Shown piece after piece: positions 1 to 5,458 of a stretch of DNA of 14,779 bases. The notes under the pieces are model-generated. The model worked only from the letters and a program-made list of their open reading frames with translations. It searched no databases and was not told the DNA's origin. The position numbers and the translations under genes are program-made. This stretch comes from Terriglobia bacterium (lineage in GTDB: Bacteria; Acidobacteriota; Terriglobia; UBA7540). The stretch covers positions 1 through 14,779 of the forward strand of contig JALHUF010000522.1 in the NCBI GenBank assembly GCA_022866195.1, written 5' to 3'. Position 1 is the stretch's first letter. Every line of letters starts with the position of its first letter.

Positions 1-1
1 C

Positions 2-442
2 TGGCGCGCGTTTATCGAATCGCTCAACTCCGGCGGAGTTGAGTATCTGATTGTGGGCGCGGTAGCCTTGGCCCACCATGGCTTTCCTCGCTACACGGGC
101 GCTCTCGACATCCTGGTCCGCAACTCCCCTGAGAACGCCCAGCGGCTGGAAGGCGTGCTCCAAAGCTTCGGCTTCAGCGCTCTCGGCCTGAAGGCCGCTG
201 ACTTTATCGGTTCCTACCAGGTGATCCAACTGGGTCTGCCACCTAACCGCATCGACCTGCTAACTTCAATCACCGGCGTCTCGTTCGAGGAAGCTTGGAC
301 GGAAAGAATCGAAGCGGTGCTCGAAGGAATGCGGGTGAACTTCATCGGCCGCCAGGCGCTCATCCAAAACAAGAAAGCTACCCGCCGTCCTCAGGACTTG
401 GCCGACCTCGCGGCCCTCGGCGAGGACGCGCACAGTAAGTAG
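2..442 (+). CDS. Nucleotidyltransferase-fold protein (AbiEii/DUF6036-like), 5' partial, degraded active-site motif
   Basis: The reading frame is open from base 2, so the start lies outside the window; a GTG at 53 falls inside the conserved core and is not the real start. The visible 146 residues show the typical layout of the small DUF6036/AbiEii-like nucleotidyltransferase family: an N-terminal helix, the YLIVG strand, an HGFPRYTG loop, a middle helix, and the C-terminal LIQNKKATRRPQDLADL segment. The family usually has VGG after the strand and D-[IL]-D after the RYTG turn. Here these read VGA and A-L-D, so the second glycine and the first metal-binding aspartate are missing. Family members may be antitoxin-associated or of unknown role. 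The protein may be a non-catalytic homologue or a decaying gene; the C-terminal half is intact. Its stop codon TAG lies inside the GTAG foot of the following repeat. Confidence 0.75.
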   Translation, partial: WRAFIESLNSGGVEYLIVGAVALAHHGFPRYTGALDILVRNSPENAQRLEGVLQSFGFSALGLKAADFIGSYQVIQLGLPPNRIDLLTSITGVSFEEAWTERIEAVLEGMRVNFIGRQALIQNKKATRRPQDLADLAALGEDAHSK

Positions 443-569
443 CGCAGGTCCCGCTCTTTGGACCTGCGGTTCTTGTACGTGCTTGGCGAGGCCCTGCATG
501 GGCCTAATCCCACCGCAAGGGGTCTGGAAAAGCCGCAACCCGTCAACTGACGGACGGGAGTTGCGCTAC
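439..569. repeat. Inverted pair of GTAG-headed palindromes (REP/BIME-like)
   Basis: The first element (439-475, plus orientation) is GTAG followed by stem CGCAGGTCC (443-451), an 8-nt loop and GGACCTGCG (460-468), with tail GTTCTTG. The second (531-569, minus orientation, CTAC foot at 566-569) has outer arms CGCAAC and GTTGCG plus an inner GACGG/CCGTC stem. The head-to-head arrangement with about 60 bp between resembles a BIME. The GC-rich stem directly after the stop codon of the first gene could also slow transcription, but there is no real T-tract. Confidence 0.75.
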
Positions 570-675
570 CCGTTTCAACCTTCAACCTTTCCCCCTCACC
601 CTTTCCCTCTTGCGACTCCCTTCGGGAAATCGCAGACTCGCGCCAAGCGCGCATTTGGGTCAGCCTACATCGGGG

Positions 676-702
676 TTGCAAGGCGGGTCTTTCAGGTATA
701 CT
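676..702 (+). promoter_or_regulatory. Possible sigma70-type promoter for the 786-836 unit
   Basis: TTGCAA at 676-681 and TATACT at 697-702 form a plausible pair, although the 15-nt spacer is short. It would give a transcript starting near 709, with about 77 nt before the GTG at 786. A second -35-like TTGACT at 754-759 lacks a good -10 at the right distance. The region 570-675 holds pyrimidine-rich sequence in which I recognise nothing. Confidence 0.3.
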
Positions 703-785
703 ATGTTGAATATAAAGGACTTATTGTTGTGTACCGATTATGGAGCTTTTCTCTTGACTTTTTCTGTCGAAGGAGCATCATATAG

Positions 786-836
786 GTGAAGTATGCTGAT
801 GTTTTCAGCTATTCCCTGACCCGGGGCGAGAATTAG
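786..836 (+). CDS. Candidate 16-residue micro-ORF
   Basis: GTG at 786 opens a 16-codon frame, translated MKYADVFSYSLTRGEN if the start is read as Met, ending in TAG at 834-836. An AAGGAG ribosome-binding sequence lies at 770-775, 10 nt upstream. An in-frame TAG directly precedes the GTG, so the frame cannot be longer at its 5' end. A strong intrinsic terminator begins 5 nt after the stop. A second short frame (ATG 703, 28 codons) ends at TGA 787-789, overlapping the GTG in a GTGA arrangement that would allow translational coupling. I do not recognise the peptide. It may be a leader or free small peptide, or the segment may be a short non-coding RNA. Confidence 0.35.
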   Translation: MKYADVFSYSLTRGEN

Positions 837-840
837 GGTA

Positions 841-873
841 GAGCGGGCCGCGCGAGCGGCCCGCTCGTTTTTT
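841..873 (+). terminator. Strong intrinsic terminator
   Basis: A perfect 11-bp stem, GAGCGGGCCGC (841-851) with GCGGCCCGCTC (856-866), has a GCGA tetraloop and is followed by GTTTTTT (867-873). The T-tract serves the plus strand. The stop codon of the minus-strand gene begins within the T-tract at 872-874, so the hairpin also forms just after that gene, without a T-tract on that strand. It does not carry the GTAG foot of the surrounding repeats. Confidence 0.9.
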
Positions 874-1351
874 AGGGCCATACCTGGCAGCGACGTTCCA
901 TGTCTCCGATGGACTCGCGTGGGAAGACCGTAACCGCCTGCCTGAGCGTACCTATAACCTCGCAGATCAGCACCCGATACTGAGGGCTCCGTTCGGTCCC
1001 AAAGTTCTTCACGTATGCTTCGTCTCCACGCCCTAGGGCCTGCCAGTTCGTGCAGATTAGATCTGGGTGCGTAGCGATCTCGGATGCCCTTGGGAGTTCG
1101 GTTGCTCTTTGTGCGTCAAACCGTCCGGGCTTAAGTGTGATCCTTTCCCTTTCGATCTCTTCCAGTGCAAGGCGCGCATTCTTGGGTTCCTCTCCGTACT
1201 TGTTCCTGAGCTGGATGAGGTGAATGAAGTTCTCGCGCAAGAATCTGACCCGATATCCCCTTGGGTCAGCGAGATTTACATCGCACAAGTTCAATTCGTA
1301 CCATCGAAGCATTTCCTTGAGCGTGCTGAGCTGTAGCGCTTGAGTTCCCAT
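872..1351 (-). CDS. Hypothetical protein, possibly a PBECR-like nuclease domain
   Basis: The 159-residue soluble protein has no signal peptide or membrane segment. Residues about 30-60 hold DPRGYRVRFLRENFIHLIQL. A middle segment includes ELPRASEIATHPDLICTN, and a beta-rich C-terminal part contains YVKNFG, YRVLICEV and QAVTVFPRE. The helix with FxHL-type residues, the IxxPD[LV]I segment and the terminal strands ending in T.FP resemble the PBECR (phage barnase/EndoU/colicin-E5/RelE-like) group found in phage and toxin polypeptides. That assignment is pattern memory and uncertain. The ATG at 1351 has no clear ribosome-binding site; an internal ATG at codon 14 is possible. It stands alone between a terminator and a repeat pair. 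Confidence 0.6.
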   Translation of the reverse strand: MGTQALQLSTLKEMLRWYELNLCDVNLADPRGYRVRFLRENFIHLIQLRNKYGEEPKNARLALEEIERERITLKPGRFDAQRATELPRASEIATHPDLICTNWQALGRGDEAYVKNFGTERSPQYRVLICEVIGTLRQAVTVFPRESIGDMERRCQVWP

Positions 1352-1392
1352 TTGGGGAGGGGGGCTTTTACCAGATGGGCAACAGGATTTCC

Positions 1393-1498
1393 ATAGCGCA
1401 AGACTCGCGTTTTAGTCTTGCGGCTCTTTCATGAAAGCCGCAGGCAGCTCTTGCGATGGGAAGGACCGCAGAGTTCGAAAAGCCGAACTCTACGCTAC
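1393..1498. repeat. Inverted pair of REP-like palindromes with conserved linker
   Basis: The plus element (1393-1429) has foot ATAG, a variant of GTAG, stem CGCAAGACT (1397-1405) with AGTCTTGCG (1414-1422), and tail GCTCTTT. The minus element (1466-1498) has a CTAC foot at 1495-1498, preceded by CG, and arms GCAGAGTTCG and CGAACTCT. Between them lies GCTCTTGCGATGGGAAGGAC (about 1447-1466), which recurs with one change between the pair at 3319-3430. Conservation of the linker shows that the pair was copied as a unit. Confidence 0.75.
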
Positions 1499-1558
1499 GC
1501 GCTAACACCAAGCGGCGCAGACGAGACACGGGGCCGATTATACGCCCCCCACAACCCG

Positions 1559-1597
1559 CAAAGCCGCAGAGTTTGACAATCACAAACTCTGCGCTAG
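1559..1597 (-). repeat. Single REP-like palindrome
   Basis: CGCAGAGTTTG (1565-1575) pairs perfectly with CAAACTCTGCG (1583-1593). The foot reads CTAG (1594-1597) where CTAC is expected. The arm sequence differs from neighbouring elements but remains fully complementary, which implies compensatory change. The rest of the gap 1499-1683 holds only a weak GGGGC/GCCCC hairpin (1530-1548); I see no gene in it. Confidence 0.65.
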
Positions 1598-1683
1598 CTG
1601 CTGGGGGCATACGATGCGTTTACCGTCAAGCTAGGGGGACCTGCGCAAGGGCTTGGGCGATTCTGCACGAAGAGTCCATGGCC

Positions 1684-1992
1684 TTACGGCGGCTTACGGT
1701 CCCCCGGGTATTCGAAAGAGGCGGCCAGGGTTTGAAAAAACAGGCACATTAGCAAAGCAACCACCGCCATCACCTGCGTCGCCTTTGCCACGGTGGTGAA
1801 ATCCAACAGATATGCTCCCCCACCGAAGCCGAAGACTATAAGGCTGAACCAAAGATGGCGGAGGGCATGTCTGTGGAGTAGTCTCGGAGAGAGGCTCGGT
1901 GTAGGATATTCTGGCACTGATCGTTCGCTGGCAAGTGGGTTAGGGCCTGTTGTGTGATGTGGTCCGTCTTCACTATCCTTCAGCATCGGCAT
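1684..1992 (-). CDS. Small predicted membrane protein with two transmembrane helices
   Basis: I start this frame at ATG 1992 because AAGGAG (2003-2008 on this strand) lies 10 nt upstream; a TTG at 2022 would add ten residues but lacks such a site. The 102-residue product has a polar N-terminal half of about 45 residues rich in Pro and Ser. Two hydrophobic segments follow, approximately LWFSLIVFGFGGGAYLLDF and TQVMAVVALLMCLFFQTL, separated by a short TVAKA turn, and then a charged tail. This is a helical hairpin with no recognised family. It is a lone gene between repeat clusters. Hydrophobicity pattern and ribosome-binding site support it being real; no homology is claimed. Confidence 0.5.
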   Translation of the reverse strand: MPMLKDSEDGPHHTTGPNPLASERSVPEYPTPSLSPRLLHRHALRHLWFSLIVFGFGGGAYLLDFTTVAKATQVMAVVALLMCLFFQTLAASFEYPGDRKPP

Positions 1993-2112
1993 AAGCTCCA
2001 CACTCCTTAGTGCGTGCTCCAAGACTACAGCGCAGAACGTGAGACCGCAAGCATGGCTCGGCTCGGTCGCAGAGCCCTTGCCAGTGCGGTGGGGCCATAA
2101 AGCCGGTAGCCG

Positions 2113-2199
2113 GTAGCCACGGCATGATCGTTATGCCGTGGGCTCGTCATGCTCGGGCAAAAGAAAAAACCCACGGCACCCAGACCGTGCCGTGGCTAC
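2113..2199. repeat. Inverted pair of GTAG-headed palindromes, CCACGGC type
   Basis: The plus element has GTAG at 2113-2116, then CCACGGCAT (2117-2125) paired with ATGCCGTGG (2133-2141). The minus element has CCACGGCA (2171-2178), TGCCGTGG (2188-2195) and CTAC at 2196-2199. The arms differ completely from the CGCAG type elsewhere, but the GTAG foot is the same. A truncated extra foot copy (GCCGGTAGCCGGTAG) precedes it. It lies immediately downstream of the AlbA_2 gene. Confidence 0.75.
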
Positions 2200-2231
2200 C
2201 AGCTGGAACGCGATGTTAGACCGCGCGGCCC

Positions 2232-3119
2232 TTACTGCACCTCGACTTCAGCCTTTCCCCGACTCACTGCCGCGTTCTCTGCCGCAATCTCGTACTCTAT
2301 CGTCACGATTCCAGGGCGTGGCACTTCTGGGTTGGCCTCGAACCTGATGGCAGCAACCGCATGTGTCGTGCCTGGATGGATGACTGTTGTCGTGTCGCCT
2401 TTGTACTTGGGTGTGTGAAACTCGCTTGTCGTCTGTGGCATCCGCGGCAGCCCCTCGTTACGGTTGCCATCGACCCCATAGTTATCGAGTCGCCAATACT
2501 GAGGGATTTTGAACGCAAGATAGGGAGCACGCGCAAGGCCACCGGCCTCCTCGTTGCGGATTCCAATAACAATCCGCGGTCCAATGGTATGGTCTGGGAT
2601 CATGACGACGCTCAGGTTGGGGAGATCCGCCCCGGGACCCGCACCTATGCGGGCGATCTCGTCCGGATCGGCGGTTGCGGTCGAACTTCCCCTTCGAATG
2701 TAGACAACCTCCTTCTTCAGTTTTCCGAAGTCGGCCCTAAGAAAAATTGGCCGTTCCTGCCTAGGAATGTAGATGATGCCAAGCTGAGCCCCTTCGAAGG
2801 CGAATGCTTCGTACCTGAACTCCACTGGCCGCTGAGATTTGGAGTTTACGAATTGTTGAAGAGCGGCGTCGGCAAGGTGCTGCTGGACTCCCTTCACCTT
2901 CGGGCGACCGCCCCGCACTTCCTCCACACCGATGAGTATGTACGCATCGGCCCGTCGCCAAGCGTTCGCGAGGGCGAGGATGTCCTTAAGGAGTTCGCTC
3001 TTTTCCTCGTCCGTGGCACCACTGAAGGGATATTGGTCAGCCTTGAAATCCAGTGACGCACTCTCTTCCTCGTCAAGCAATTGTTCGATTAGCGCGTCGT
3101 TCATGGATTCGACCTGCAT
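2232..3119 (-). CDS. AlbA_2/Schlafen-type putative DNA- or ATP-binding protein
   Basis: The 295-residue protein begins with an AlbA_2 (divergent AAA-4, Schlafen-type) domain over about residues 10-165. Its markers are ESASLDFKADQYPF at the start, then SELLKDILALANAWR and AYILIGVEEVRGG. Later come HLADAALQQFVN, the strand GIIYIPRQERPIFL, and KEVVYIRRGSSTATADPDEI at the end of the domain. The remaining 125 residues are beta-rich and resemble no family I know. AlbA_2 proteins occur as regulators and in several defence systems, but the role here is unknown. Start sites at 3119 and 3104 are both possible; neither has a good ribosome-binding site. It is a single-gene unit flanked by inverted repeat pairs. 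Confidence 0.85.
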   Translation of the reverse strand: MQVESMNDALIEQLLDEEESASLDFKADQYPFSGATDEEKSELLKDILALANAWRRADAYILIGVEEVRGGRPKVKGVQQHLADAALQQFVNSKSQRPVEFRYEAFAFEGAQLGIIYIPRQERPIFLRADFGKLKKEVVYIRRGSSTATADPDEIARIGAGPGADLPNLSVVMIPDHTIGPRIVIGIRNEEAGGLARAPYLAFKIPQYWRLDNYGVDGNRNEGLPRMPQTTSEFHTPKYKGDTTTVIHPGTTHAVAAIRFEANPEVPRPGIVTIEYEIAAENAAVSRGKAEVEVQ

Positions 3120-3186
3120 CTGGGGTCTAACTCTTGTTTATGGTGACCCGCATAAAAACCCGTCCCGGTCGGCAAGAGTGGTAGTG

Positions 3187-3280
3187 GTAGCCACGACGAG
3201 TGTTCTTCCCCGTCGTGGGTCTTGGGGTTTCCCCGACGAAGGGTCCACGACGAATCAAACCGCCGATTCGTCGTGGCTAC
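3187..3280. repeat. Inverted pair of GTAG-headed palindromes, CCACGACGA type
   Basis: The plus element has GTAG at 3187-3190 and CCACGACG (3191-3198) paired with CGTCGTGG (3211-3218). The minus element has CCACGACGAAT (3245-3255) paired with ATTCGTCGTGG (3266-3276) and CTAC at 3277-3280. The layout equals that of the pair at 2113-2199 but with GACGA in place of GGCAT arms, so the arms co-vary. The pair lies just upstream of the AlbA_2 gene start, in the first part of a 330-bp gap without genes. Confidence 0.75.
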
Positions 3281-3318
3281 CCCTTGCTGAATTAGACTGC
3301 CACTTAACCTCCGAGCAG

Positions 3319-3430
3319 GTAGCGCAGAGTTTCGCATCCCAGAAACTCTGCCCTGCACCGTCCGGTGCAGGACTGTGCGGCTCTTGTGATGGGAAGGACC
3401 GCAGAGTCCGAAAAAGCCGAACTCCGCACC
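3319..3430. repeat. Inverted pair of REP-like palindromes with conserved linker and an extra inserted hairpin
   Basis: The plus element has GTAG at 3319-3322 and GCAGAGTTTC (3325-3333 region) paired with GAAACTCTGC (3342-3351). Where the GGCTCTT tail should follow, an additional palindrome CCTGCACCG/CGGTGCAGG (3352-3371) intervenes before GCGGCTCTTG. The linker GCTCTTGTGATGGGAAGGAC matches the one near 1447-1466. The minus element (CGCAGAGTCCG 3400-3410 with CGAACTCCGC 3418-3427) has lost its CTAC foot. Confidence 0.7.
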
Positions 3431-3453
3431 AGCCAGCCTGACAAGCCCCTCTT

Positions 3454-4047
3454 CTAGTGCCTGCCCCATTCGGTGAACAGTTCGCCGCCTCGTTTCGCCT
3501 CAGCTTCAAACTTCAGGTGCTTCGTGACGAGGTTCGTCACCATAAAGACTGCGCTGGTGCTGCAGCGAACCACTTCGATGATCTCGTCGTCGTTGTAGTC
3601 CGGCTTGAGGTCGTGACCGTCGAACCGCCTTGCGAGCTGAAAAGTACCTGAATGCGTATAGCTGTGGAGCGCCGTTCGGCGGTCGTCCAGGAAGTTCGTA
3701 AAGAGCCCGTCAAGCCCGAACGCTGTGTCAATTTGAGATCCGATCTTCTCGAAGTTGACTCTGTACTCGTCCTCCCGAATCTCGCGCACATCCTCGTCCG
3801 AACCCATCAACACCACATGTGAGCGCACCAGTGCTTCGACAACCGGGCGGACGAGTGCAAACGCACCTCCGCAGAGGCCATTTGATAGGAGGCCCAGAAT
3901 GCTCTTGTGGTAGTCAAACAGGAGAGCCCAGTACCCGAGGAGCAGTATGTTCCGGTCGTCGTCGGGACACTGACCGATCCGAACGACAACCTCCTCGAGT
4001 TGTTCACCGAGGTGCCGTGCTTTGACGATCTCGTCTTGAACGCTCAT
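3454..4047 (-). CDS. DUF6988-like hypothetical protein
   Basis: The product from ATG 4047 is 197 residues, mostly helical and soluble. Features resembling the DUF6988 group are the helix LLLGYWALLFDYHKSILGLL, the segment CGGAFALVRPVVEALVRSHVV split over about residues 59-79, the HSYTHSGTFQLARRF motif near residue 128-141, and the repeated acidic DYNDDEIIEVV helix. The frame continues upstream without a stop for another 213 codons, but that part translates repeats and a decayed transposase end, so I exclude it. The ribosome-binding site is weak (AGGCGA). Molecular function is unknown. It is isolated between repeat clusters. Confidence 0.65.
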   Translation of the reverse strand: MSVQDEIVKARHLGEQLEEVVVRIGQCPDDDRNILLLGYWALLFDYHKSILGLLSNGLCGGAFALVRPVVEALVRSHVVLMGSDEDVREIREDEYRVNFEKIGSQIDTAFGLDGLFTNFLDDRRTALHSYTHSGTFQLARRFDGHDLKPDYNDDEIIEVVRCSTSAVFMVTNLVTKHLKFEAEAKRGGELFTEWGRH

Positions 4048-4068
4048 TGTTCGCCTGCCGGAAAGCGG

Positions 4069-4165
4069 GTAGCGCAGACCTCGCGTTTGAGGTCTGCGGC
4101 TCTTTGCCCGTGTGATGGGAACCGCGTAGCGCAGGCCTGGCCTTGCAGGTGCGCGGCTTTTTGCC
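4069..4165 (+). repeat. Two direct REP-like palindromes upstream of the DUF6988-like gene
   Basis: The first is GTAG (4069-4072) with CGCAGACCT (4073-4081) paired to AGGTCTGCG (4090-4098) and tail GCTCTTTGCCCG. The second (4126-4165) is GTAG with a degenerate stem and tail GGCTTTTTGCCG. The first is almost identical to the element at 4535-4575 beside the intact transposase; only the loop and tail differ. Confidence 0.75.
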
Positions 4166-4195
4166 GAATGCGCGGGCAGGCCCGCCCCATTCGAA

Positions 4196-4313
4196 TCATA
4201 TTCGCGCCTTCGGCTCGGCGGGCAGACCGACGCGATCGATCGTGAGGCCGCACCGCCGCTCTTGCTCCCCCGCGTCCCCGCCCGAATACTCCAGCACGCT
4301 CGACCATCGCCAG
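4196..4313 (-). pseudogene. Truncated, decayed copy of the RAYT transposase 3' end
   Basis: These 118 bases align without gaps to 4601-4718, the 3' end of the intact RAYT gene; I count 15 mismatches by eye. The copy covers the C-terminal stretch after the DWRWSS motif. Upstream of it (higher coordinates) the similarity stops abruptly at the bases corresponding to that motif. It has the same order as the intact locus, a GTAG palindrome followed by the transposase tail, so a repeat-plus-transposase unit was duplicated and the second copy then eroded. The adjoining 4314-4474 shows nothing I recognise. Confidence 0.8.
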
Positions 4314-4474
4314 GAGAAGAACGCCGTGCAGTCGATGGGGCCTTGGCATGTTCGCCTCCCGCGTCGCTGGCGCATGCGTCGCGCTTTTTGCTTTGCGTGC
4401 GCTCGCCGGGCGGTAACCGCGGCATTAAGATGACGCCTGTATACACCTGGCGCGGGGGAAAGGCAAGGCCATTT

Positions 4475-4506
4475 AGCGATTGAGCGATTGAGTGATTGGG
4501 TGAATG
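4475..4506 (+). repeat. Short 8-bp tandem repeat
   Basis: Four consecutive octamers read AGCGATTG, AGCGATTG, AGTGATTG and GGTGAATG. The array is low in complexity, degenerate toward its right end, and lies 29 bp before the REP element next to the transposase. No function is evident. Confidence 0.7.
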
Positions 4507-4534
4507 AAGAGCAGGGGCTGGAAGCGGGTAGCGG

Positions 4535-4575
4535 GTAGCGCAGACCTCGCCTTTGAGGTCTGCGGCTCTTTCCCG
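4535..4575 (+). repeat. REP-like palindrome directly downstream of the transposase gene
   Basis: GTAG (4535-4538) is followed by CGCAGACCT (4539-4547), a loop, AGGTCTGCG (4556-4564) and tail GCTCTTTCCCG. The foot region is partially duplicated (GCGGGTAGCGGGTAG). The element lies 25 bp beyond the transposase stop codon. With the cluster at 5176-5274 it brackets the gene, the usual arrangement of RAYT genes with their cognate repeats. Confidence 0.8.
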
Positions 4576-4600
4576 AACGGGTGGGCCTGTGCGAGGGGGG

Positions 4601-5122
4601 TCATATTCGCGCCTTCGGCTCGGCGGGCAGGCGGACCCGATCGATGGCGAGCCCGCAGCGCCGCTCTTGCTCCCCAGCGTCGTCACCTGAATACTCCAGG
4701 ATACTCGACCATCGCCAGTCCTGCGGTCGCGCGACCAGTCCGCGCCGCACCGGATTGAGGTGAATGTATTCCACCTTTTCGTTGTATTCCTTCACCGTCC
4801 TCAGGGCGCGATCGAAGAAGCGCCCTTGCCAGAGTTCCGCCGCTTCTCCCCGGCGCCCATTGATCAGAATCATGGAACTCAGCTTCACGGCTTTCATGGC
4901 CTGCGAGACGGTCAGCGGATCGGGAGGGTAGAGAATGGCGTGCCAGTGGTCGGGCAGAAAAACCCAGGCGGTGAGCCGGAATCCCTGCCGCTGGCGCGCC
5001 TCGCGCAGGGCCTCGGCGAGAAGCCGAAAATCCCCCTCCACCATTTCCGTTCTTCCCTTGAGTAGCCGAACCGTGAGGAAGAAATATCGGTCCGAGAGGA
5101 AAGGACGCCGCAGCCGCGACAC
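4601..5122 (-). CDS. REP-associated tyrosine transposase (RAYT, Y1/IS200-like superfamily)
   Basis: The 173-residue protein is a complete RAYT (TnpA_REP). The HUH-type metal motif is H59-W60-H61 within FLPDHWHAIL. The WQGRFFDRAL segment follows at about residues 98-107. The catalytic tyrosine is Y119 in EYIHLNPVRRGLV, and DWRWSS at 135-140 completes the family signature. Family members cut and rejoin single-stranded DNA at hairpins flanked by a GTAG or GGAG tetranucleotide and are thought to spread REP elements; they are usually single-copy, non-self-mobile genes. GTAG palindromes flank this gene on both sides and recur across the window. The start is GTG 5122, with no evident ribosome-binding site, which suggests low expression. 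Confidence 0.93.
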   Translation of the reverse strand: MSRLRRPFLSDRYFFLTVRLLKGRTEMVEGDFRLLAEALREARQRQGFRLTAWVFLPDHWHAILYPPDPLTVSQAMKAVKLSSMILINGRRGEAAELWQGRFFDRALRTVKEYNEKVEYIHLNPVRRGLVARPQDWRWSSILEYSGDDAGEQERRCGLAIDRVRLPAEPKARI

Positions 5123-5175
5123 GGAAGGAGACTACCGCAAAAAGAGCAGCGTTTCCAGAAGAGCCGCAGCAGCAG

Positions 5176-5274
5176 GTAGCGCGGACTGGGACTTTAAAGT
5201 CCGCGGCCTTTCGCCGGGTTTAAATGTCAATTTCTTTTAAGACCCGCAGACCTCAAAAGCGAGGTCTGCGCTAC
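5176..5274. repeat. Inverted pair of REP-like palindromes upstream of the transposase gene
   Basis: The plus element has GTAG (5176-5179) and CGCGGACT (5180-5187) paired with AGTCCGCG (5198-5205), with tail GCCTTTCGCCGGG. The minus element has CGCAGACCTC (5245-5254) paired with GAGGTCTGCG (5261-5270) and CTAC (5271-5274). The second is the inverted counterpart of the 4535-4575 element, so near-identical palindromes in opposite orientation bracket the transposase. Confidence 0.8.
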
Positions 5275-5278
5275 CCCT

Positions 5279-5363
5279 GTAGCGGCGGCGTCCTCGCCGC
5301 CGGATTGTTGCGACGATGGGGACATCGCCGCTACAGTTGCACCGGTGAGGACACCGGCGCTAC
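5279..5363. repeat. Three GTAG-headed palindromes with short TCCT-type loops
   Basis: The plus element has GTAG (5279-5282) and CGGCGGCG (5283-5290), loop TCCT, CGCCGCCG (5295-5302). Two minus elements follow. CGACGATG (5311-5318) faces CATCGCCG (5323-5330) with CTAC at 5331-5334. CCGGTG (5342-5347) faces CACCGG (5352-5357) with CTAC near 5360-5363. Arms differ between the three, but two share the TCCT/AGGA loop and all keep the foot. The cluster ends 7 bp before the -35 box of the next gene. Confidence 0.8.
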
Positions 5364-5370
5364 AGAGCCG

Positions 5371-5399
5371 TTGACTTTCGCTTTTCGGCCCTCGATAAT
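5371..5399 (+). promoter_or_regulatory. Sigma70-like promoter of the E1 gene
   Basis: TTGACT (5371-5376) and GATAAT (5394-5399) are separated by exactly 17 nt, each matching the consensus at five of six positions. Initiation would be near 5406, about 50 nt before the ATG at 5459. Confidence 0.75.
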
Positions 5400-5458
5400 C
5401 TCCCATGGCACGACCCAGAGGGCTGGTGAATTGAATACCTCTTCCGCAGCGAGGCTTG

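Noticed and set aside
754-786. TTGACT ... TATAGG as a promoter
   Set aside because: The spacing is 21 nt and other -10 choices match poorly; it would also start transcription beyond the micro-ORF start.
2361-3056. 231-residue plus-strand frame
   Set aside because: It is antisense to the AlbA_2 gene, which has recognisable domain motifs; the plus frame has none.
4048-4686. Long N-terminal extension of the DUF6988-like frame (to 410 residues)
   Set aside because: The extension translates palindromic repeats and the transposase-tail copies, low-complexity and Arg/Pro/Ser-rich, with no ribosome-binding site; the family-like sequence begins at ATG 4047.
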